This document shows positions 59,950-64,000 of a DNA stretch of 64,000 nt, one piece after another. This stretch comes from Cystobacter fuscus DSM 2262 (lineage in GTDB: Bacteria > Myxococcota > Myxococcia > Myxococcales > Myxococcaceae), in contig NZ_ANAH02000016.1 of assembly GCF_000335475.2 (NCBI RefSeq), positions 45,974-109,973 on the forward strand, given 5' to 3'. A program made the translations under genes and the position numbers. How positions within the stretch are numbered: position 1 is the first letter of the stretch; each line of letters starts with the position of its first letter. The notes below the pieces were generated by a model, which was not told the origin of the DNA, did no database searches, and was given only the letters and a program-made list of their open reading frames with translations.

Positions 59950-61827
59950 GTGCGCCTCCCGCGAAACGCTGCCCGCGCCGTGCCGTTGCTGCTCCTCCTC
60001 GGGTGGGGGGCGGCCGCGGCGCCCGTTGCCGCCCGTCGGCCGAAGGTGGATCGCTCGGCCATGCGCGAGGCCACGTCCCCGACGTCCCCCGCGGTCGGCT
60101 CCGCGTCGTCCGCCAGCTATGCGCATGCCTTGAAGGCGAAGCTGCTGCACCTGGAGGGTCGGCATCAGGGCGCGGCGGACGAGCTGCGGCTGGCGCTGGC
60201 CACCGACGAGGCCAACCCCTATCTGCTCACGCGCCTGGGTGAGGAGTACCTGCTCCTGGGAGAGCTGGAGCGGGCGGAGCGGGAGTCGCGGCGCGCGGTG
60301 GAGCTCCAGCCCCGCTACTACGAGGCGCGGCTGATGCTGGCGCGCGTGCTGAAGGAGGCGCGCAAGCCCCAACTCGCCCAGCAACACCTGCGCCGCGCCA
60401 TCCGGCTCAAGCCCCGCGAACCGGAGGCCTACCTGCAACTGGCGCAGCTCCATCTGGAGGCACGGGCCCACGACAAGGCGGTGAAGGCGGTGGAGGCGCT
60501 GGCGGCGGCGCTTCCCGGCGAGGTCTCCGGCTACCGGCGGCTGGGGATGGCCCTGGCCGAACGGGGAGATGCCGTGCGCGCCGAGCGGATGCTCAAGCGG
60601 GCGCTGGAGCGCGACCCGGGCGACCTGGAGGCGTTGATCACGCTCGCGCGGCTCAACGAGAAGGCCGGGCGCCTGGCGGCGGCGGAGGAGTATCTGGCGC
60701 GGGCGCTGGAGCGCGACCCGGACAACGCGGCGATGTTGGAGGGAGCGGGGCGGCTCGCCCTGCGGCTCGGCTCGTCGGTGCGGGCCCGGGCGTATTTCGA
60801 TCGGCTGCTGGCGGACGCGGGGGATCCGGAGCTCACCGTGCAGGTGGCGCTGCTGTTCCTGTCCGCGCGGGACAACCCCTCGGCGCTGGAGGTGCTGGAC
60901 GCGGCGCGTGGGGGCCGGGGCGCCTCGCCGCGCGTGTCCTTCTACGCGGGCCTGGTGCACGAGCGCTTGCGTCACTTCGAGCAGGCGGCGGCCGCCTATG
61001 CCGAGGTGCCCGATGGCTCGGTGCTGGCGGCCGATGCGCGCTCGCGCCGCGCCCTCTGCCTGTCCCAGGCGGGACGGCACGCGGAGGCGCTGGCCCTGCT
61101 CGCCGAAGCGCTCGAGGAGAATCCCGAGGACACGGGCCTGCGCATCCAGCAGGCCCGGGCCGTGGAGCGCGGTGGGGAGCCGGAGCGCGCGGTGGCCCTG
61201 TTGCGCGAGGCGCTCGGACGCAAGCGGACACCGGAGTTGCTGGAGGCGTTCGCCTCGACCCTCAAGCGCCAGGGCCGCCCCGGCGAGGCGCTGGCCGCGC
61301 TGCGCGAGGCGATCTCCCAGGCCCCGGAGGACGCGGCGCCGCGCTACGTGCTGGCCACGGTGTTGCTGGACATGGGGGACGTACCGGGCGCCCTGTACTC
61401 GATGCGCGGCGTGCTGCGGTTGGAGCCGGACCACGCGGCGGCCATGAACTTCATCGGCTATCTGCTCGCGCAACACGGCCGGGACTTCGCCGAGGCGGAG
61501 CGGCTGGTGCGGCGCGCCTTGGCGTTGCGTCCGGACACGGGCTCGTTCCTCGACTCGCTGGGGTGGATCCACTACCAGCGTGGCGACTACCCGAGCGCGG
61601 TGCGGACCCTGGCGCGCGCGGCGGAGCTGGAGCCCGAGGAGCCCGTCATCCTCGAGCACCTGGGGGATGCCTACCAGCGGGTGGCGCGTCCGGAGGCGGC
61701 GGCGGAGGCCTGGAAGCGGGCATTGGATGTGCTGGAGCGGATGCCGGAGGCCGCCGACCCCGCGGATCAACGCGCGCTCATCGAGCGGAAGCTGAAGTTG
61801 CTATCCACTGGTGCGGCGGGTCGCTAA
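59950..61827 (+). CDS. TPR-repeat protein, exported
   Basis: A 625-residue protein starting with a signal peptide (LPRNAARAVPLLLLLGWGAA, GTG start behind GGAGGC). From residue 55 on it is a nearly continuous array of tetratricopeptide repeats, for example LLTRLGEEYLLLGELERAER, AYLQLAQLHLEARAHDKAVK and FLDSLGWIHYQRGDYPSAVR. TPR arrays bind other proteins; the partner is unknown. It lies between sgmT and the hydrolase in one transcription direction. Confidence 0.85.
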   Translation: MRLPRNAARAVPLLLLLGWGAAAAPVAARRPKVDRSAMREATSPTSPAVGSASSASYAHALKAKLLHLEGRHQGAADELRLALATDEANPYLLTRLGEEYLLLGELERAERESRRAVELQPRYYEARLMLARVLKEARKPQLAQQHLRRAIRLKPREPEAYLQLAQLHLEARAHDKAVKAVEALAAALPGEVSGYRRLGMALAERGDAVRAERMLKRALERDPGDLEALITLARLNEKAGRLAAAEEYLARALERDPDNAAMLEGAGRLALRLGSSVRARAYFDRLLADAGDPELTVQVALLFLSARDNPSALEVLDAARGGRGASPRVSFYAGLVHERLRHFEQAAAAYAEVPDGSVLAADARSRRALCLSQAGRHAEALALLAEALEENPEDTGLRIQQARAVERGGEPERAVALLREALGRKRTPELLEAFASTLKRQGRPGEALAALREAISQAPEDAAPRYVLATVLLDMGDVPGALYSMRGVLRLEPDHAAAMNFIGYLLAQHGRDFAEAERLVRRALALRPDTGSFLDSLGWIHYQRGDYPSAVRTLARAAELEPEEPVILEHLGDAYQRVARPEAAAEAWKRALDVLERMPEAADPADQRALIERKLKLLSTGAAGR

Positions 61828-61841
61828 TCTCCCCGGCAGCC

Positions 61842-62678
61842 ATGGCGCGCTTCGACGAGGGGTTCTTCACCAGCAGGGATGGGCTCCGCCTCTACTGGAG
61901 ATCCGATCAGCCGGAGCAGCCTCGTGCCCACGTGGCCGTGGTGCACGGCTATGGCGATCACATCGGCCGCTACCTGCCGACCATCGAGGCGCTCACGGGG
62001 CAGGGCTTCGCCGTGCACGGCTTCGACTACCGCGGCCACGGCCGGGCGGACGGGCGCCGGGGCCATTGCGATGCGTGGCCGGACTACCTGGACGACTTGA
62101 ACGCCTTCTGGGAGCGGGTGCGCGCGGCGGCGGGTGGCGGCAAGCTCTTCCTGCTCGGGCACAGCCACGGGGCCTTGATGTCCGTGCACCAGTGGGCGAG
62201 GGGCGGGCTGCAGGGGCTGAGCGGAATGATGTTGTCCTCGCCCTTCTTCAAGCTCGCCATCACTCCGCCCCCGGTGAAGCTGCTGGCGGCGAAGATATTG
62301 GCGCGGGTGCTGCCGTGGGCGCCCCTGCCCACCGAGCTCAAGCTCGAACAGCTCAGCCGGGACGAATCGGTGCAGCGCGCGGCGGGCGCGGATCCGCTCT
62401 ACGGCCGGATCGTCACCCCGCGGTGGTTCATCGAGTCGGCGAAGGCCCAGGCACGGGTGCTGGCGATCGCGCCGGGCCTCCAGGTGCCGCTCTTGCTCTT
62501 CAGCGGAGCGGAGGACGGCGTGGCGAAGGTGGAGACCGGACGCGCCTTCTTCGATGCCGTGGGCTCCCGCGACAAGGTGTACAAGGCGTATCCGGGGATG
62601 CGTCACGAGCCGCTCAACGAGCTCGGGCGCGAGCAGGTCTTCCGGGACATCTGCAACTGGATCTCCGAACGTCTCTGA
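61842..62678 (+). CDS. Alpha/beta hydrolase (lysophospholipase/monoacylglycerol lipase-like)
   Basis: A 278-residue serine hydrolase of the S33/PldB-type. Oxyanion region VVHGYGDHIGRYLPTIEAL, FDYRGHGRADGRRG, nucleophile elbow LLGHSHGALMS (Gly-His-Ser-His-Gly, with Ser as nucleophile), acid in FSGAEDGVAKVETG, and His in GMRHEPLNEL. It likely cleaves lysophospholipids or monoacylglycerols; the substrate is not proven. No signal peptide, so cytoplasmic. ATG 61842 is 14 bases after the TPR gene; the bacN gene follows after 35 bases. Confidence 0.88.
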   Translation: MARFDEGFFTSRDGLRLYWRSDQPEQPRAHVAVVHGYGDHIGRYLPTIEALTGQGFAVHGFDYRGHGRADGRRGHCDAWPDYLDDLNAFWERVRAAAGGGKLFLLGHSHGALMSVHQWARGGLQGLSGMMLSSPFFKLAITPPPVKLLAAKILARVLPWAPLPTELKLEQLSRDESVQRAAGADPLYGRIVTPRWFIESAKAQARVLAIAPGLQVPLLLFSGAEDGVAKVETGRAFFDAVGSRDKVYKAYPGMRHEPLNELGREQVFRDICNWISERL

Positions 62679-62713
62679 CGTAGGTTGGAATCTCACAGCC
62701 GAGGCTTCACCGC

Positions 62714-63058
62714 ATGGCACAGGGCGATCAAACGGGCATCATCGGCAAGGGCATCGTCATCCGGGGCAATCTCACCGGGGGCGGCGATCTGATCATCGAG
62801 GGACGGGTGGAGGGGCAGATTGCCCTGAAGAACCACCTGACCATCGAGGGCACCGGCAAGGTGCAGGCGGACATCCGCGCCGAGGAACTGACCATCAATG
62901 GCGAGGCGAGTGGCAACATCGACGCCTCGGGGCGCGTGGCCATCAACGCGTCGGCGAAGGTGGCCGGAGACATCAAGGCCCCGCGCGTGGTCATCGAGGA
63001 TGGAGCGGTGTTCAACGGCTCCATCGAGATGGACGTGAAGTTGCCGGACGACATCTAA
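62714..63058 (+). CDS. bacN: Bactofilin BacN
   Basis: A 114-residue bactofilin, a small beta-helical cytoskeletal protein that polymerises without nucleotide. Core repeats: GIVIRGNLTGGGDLIIEGRV, EGQIALKNHLTIEGTGKVQA, ELTINGEASGNIDASGRVAI and GDIKAPRVVIEDGAVFNGSI. Almost no tail beyond the DUF583 core. In M. xanthus BacN, BacO and BacP form subpolar scaffolds holding the ParABC/PadC chromosome segregation machinery. First of three adjacent bactofilin genes. Confidence 0.92.
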   Translation: MAQGDQTGIIGKGIVIRGNLTGGGDLIIEGRVEGQIALKNHLTIEGTGKVQADIRAEELTINGEASGNIDASGRVAINASAKVAGDIKAPRVVIEDGAVFNGSIEMDVKLPDDI

Positions 63059-63109
63059 CACGGGCCTCGCGGCCAACAGCATGCCTCTCGGGAGGGGTGG
63101 ACAACACTC

Positions 63110-63436
63110 ATGGCGAATACGGTCATCGGTTCGAGCATTGTCATCGATGGGGAGATCTCCGGCGACGAGGACCTGGTCATCCAGGGCACCGTGAAGGGGA
63201 AGATTTCCCTCAAGGAGAGCCTCTACGTCGAGGGCAGCGGCGTGGTCGAGGCGGACATCGAGACGCAGAACGTGGAGATCGCCGGTCGGGTCACGGGCAA
63301 CATCGCGGCCTCGGACAAGGTGGAGCTCAAGACGGACTGCCGCGTGGTGGGCGACATCCGGGCGCCGCGCATCCTCATCGCCGACGGAGCCTCCTTCAAG
63401 GGCAACGTCGACATGGACATCCCGAAGGAGCGCTGA
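63110..63436 (+). CDS. bacO: Bactofilin BacO
   Basis: A 108-residue bactofilin with the same beta-helix: SSIVIDGEISGDEDLVIQGT, VKGKISLKESLYVEGSGVVE, NVEIAGRVTGNIAASDKVEL, GDIRAPRILIADGASFKGNV. It is essentially the minimal core. Preceded by GGGAGGGG about 10 bases before the ATG. BacO co-polymerises with BacP in M. xanthus (family knowledge). Confidence 0.92.
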   Translation: MANTVIGSSIVIDGEISGDEDLVIQGTVKGKISLKESLYVEGSGVVEADIETQNVEIAGRVTGNIAASDKVELKTDCRVVGDIRAPRILIADGASFKGNVDMDIPKER

Positions 63437-63439
63437 TCC

Positions 63440-64000
63440 TTGGCCACCACGAAGGAACTGGCCTCTGGGGCCAACGTCAACAACACCGTGGTGGGTCCCT
63501 CCATCCTCATCAGCGGCAAGCTGACGGGTGATGAGGACCTGACCGTGCGTGGCCGGGTGGAGGGGGAGCTCACCCTCAGCCGGACGCTCATCGTGGAGCC
63601 CACGGGCGTGGTGAAGGCGAACGTGGCGGTGAAGAACGCCATCATCAGCGGCGTGGTGGTGGGCAACATCAACGCCACCGAGAGTGTGGAGCTCACCCGC
63701 GAGGGACGCATGGTGGGGGACATCCACTCGCCGCGCGTCATCATCGTGGACGGGGCAAGCTTCCGCGGCCGCGTGGACATGGGCGAGGTGGAGCCGGGCC
63801 GCGAGCCCGCCGAGCGTCCCGCCCTGCCGCGTCCGGCCGCCGTGCGCACACCGCTGCGTCCGGGCACCACCGTGACGCGTCCCGCCCTGCCGGGAGGCCG
63901 TCCCACACCGCCCCCCGCGGCGACTCGTCCCGCGGCCACCCCGCCGGCCCGGCCCGCGCCGCCACCGGCTCCGGTGTCCCGGCCCGCGCCGCCTCCGCCG
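63440..64000 (+). CDS. bacP: Bactofilin BacP, N-terminal part (runs off window)
   Basis: Open to the window end without a stop: 187 codons seen. TTG 63440, with AAGGAG 9 bases upstream inside the end of bacO, is the start. The bactofilin core covers residues 15-115 (VVGPSILISGKLTGDEDLTV, VEGELTLSRTLIVEPTGVVK, GDIHSPRVIIVDGASFRGRV), followed by a Pro/Arg/Ala-rich tail of at least 65 residues (PALPRPAAVRTPLRPGT). BacP is the bactofilin of the trio with a long tail, which in M. xanthus recruits partners such as PadC; the lysine-rich end expected for this would lie beyond the window. Confidence 0.9.
   Translation, partial: MATTKELASGANVNNTVVGPSILISGKLTGDEDLTVRGRVEGELTLSRTLIVEPTGVVKANVAVKNAIISGVVVGNINATESVELTREGRMVGDIHSPRVIIVDGASFRGRVDMGEVEPGREPAERPALPRPAAVRTPLRPGTTVTRPALPGGRPTPPPAATRPAATPPARPAPPPAPVSRPAPPPP

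Noticed and set aside
1..64000. CRISPR arrays, tRNA or rRNA genes, insertion sequences, integrases
   Set aside because: No regularly spaced repeats, cloverleaf sequences, rRNA segments, transposase or integrase motifs were seen, even around the accessory island.

Overview
The window is chromosomal DNA of a predatory myxobacterium, most likely Cystobacterineae (Cystobacter, Archangium, Melittangium, Stigmatella or Myxococcus). The evidence is very high GC, dense operons with ATGA/GTGA overlaps, many kinase, receiver, FHA and TPR proteins, a run of three bactofilin genes (bacNOP) and an SgmT-like hybrid kinase beside them. No rRNA, tRNA or CRISPR array was seen.

Layout. 1-6.3 kb: core genes (methionine aminopeptidase, a LysR-type stub, DUF72, Smr, thioredoxin-like ferredoxin, a large SNF2/RapA-like helicase). 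6.5-13.4 kb: accessory island. It holds two ~88% identical genes for a kinase-lobe-like membrane protein in direct repeat. Between them lie a cupin gene, an internally repeated unknown gene and an N-terminally truncated SitA-type toxin fused in frame to an immunity-like domain. The island ends with an AT-rich two-gene operon (AAA ATPase plus DUF4435/TOPRIM protein) that matches the PARIS (AriA/AriB) anti-phage architecture. 13.4-16.9 kb: zinc-ribbon, MoxR, DUF58 operon. 16.9-20.2 kb: a HEAT-repeat/cyclophilin lipoprotein and a receiver-HD-GYP protein. 20.4-24.6 kb: an acyl-CoA metabolic cluster. 24.6-31 kb: ExbB/ExbD pair, lipoprotein, two stand-alone MshEN proteins, two oligopeptide-type ABC ATPases, DUF2085.

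31-44.8 kb: ECF sigma and anti-sigma genes, then two divergent operons for part of a Tad-like apparatus. One carries three TadE/TadG-like proteins, a small pilin-like protein and envelope proteins. The other carries CpaB, TadB and TadC, followed by an FHA-TPR protein. The secretin, ATPase and prepilin peptidase are absent, as in the second gene cluster of the Kil contact-dependent prey-killing machine of M. xanthus. 44.8-50.8 kb: a housekeeping operon (xseA, xseB, receiver, ispA, dxs, tlyA). 50.8-54 kb: three unrecognised envelope proteins. 54-59.9 kb: two divergent hybrid histidine kinases, the second SgmT-like with a degenerate GGDEF that keeps its I-site. 59.9-64 kb: TPR protein, alpha/beta hydrolase, bacN, bacO and a bacP that runs off the window.

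Starts were chosen by ribosome binding site, family N-terminus and operon overlap. Family assignments come from motif recognition by eye, without database searches.
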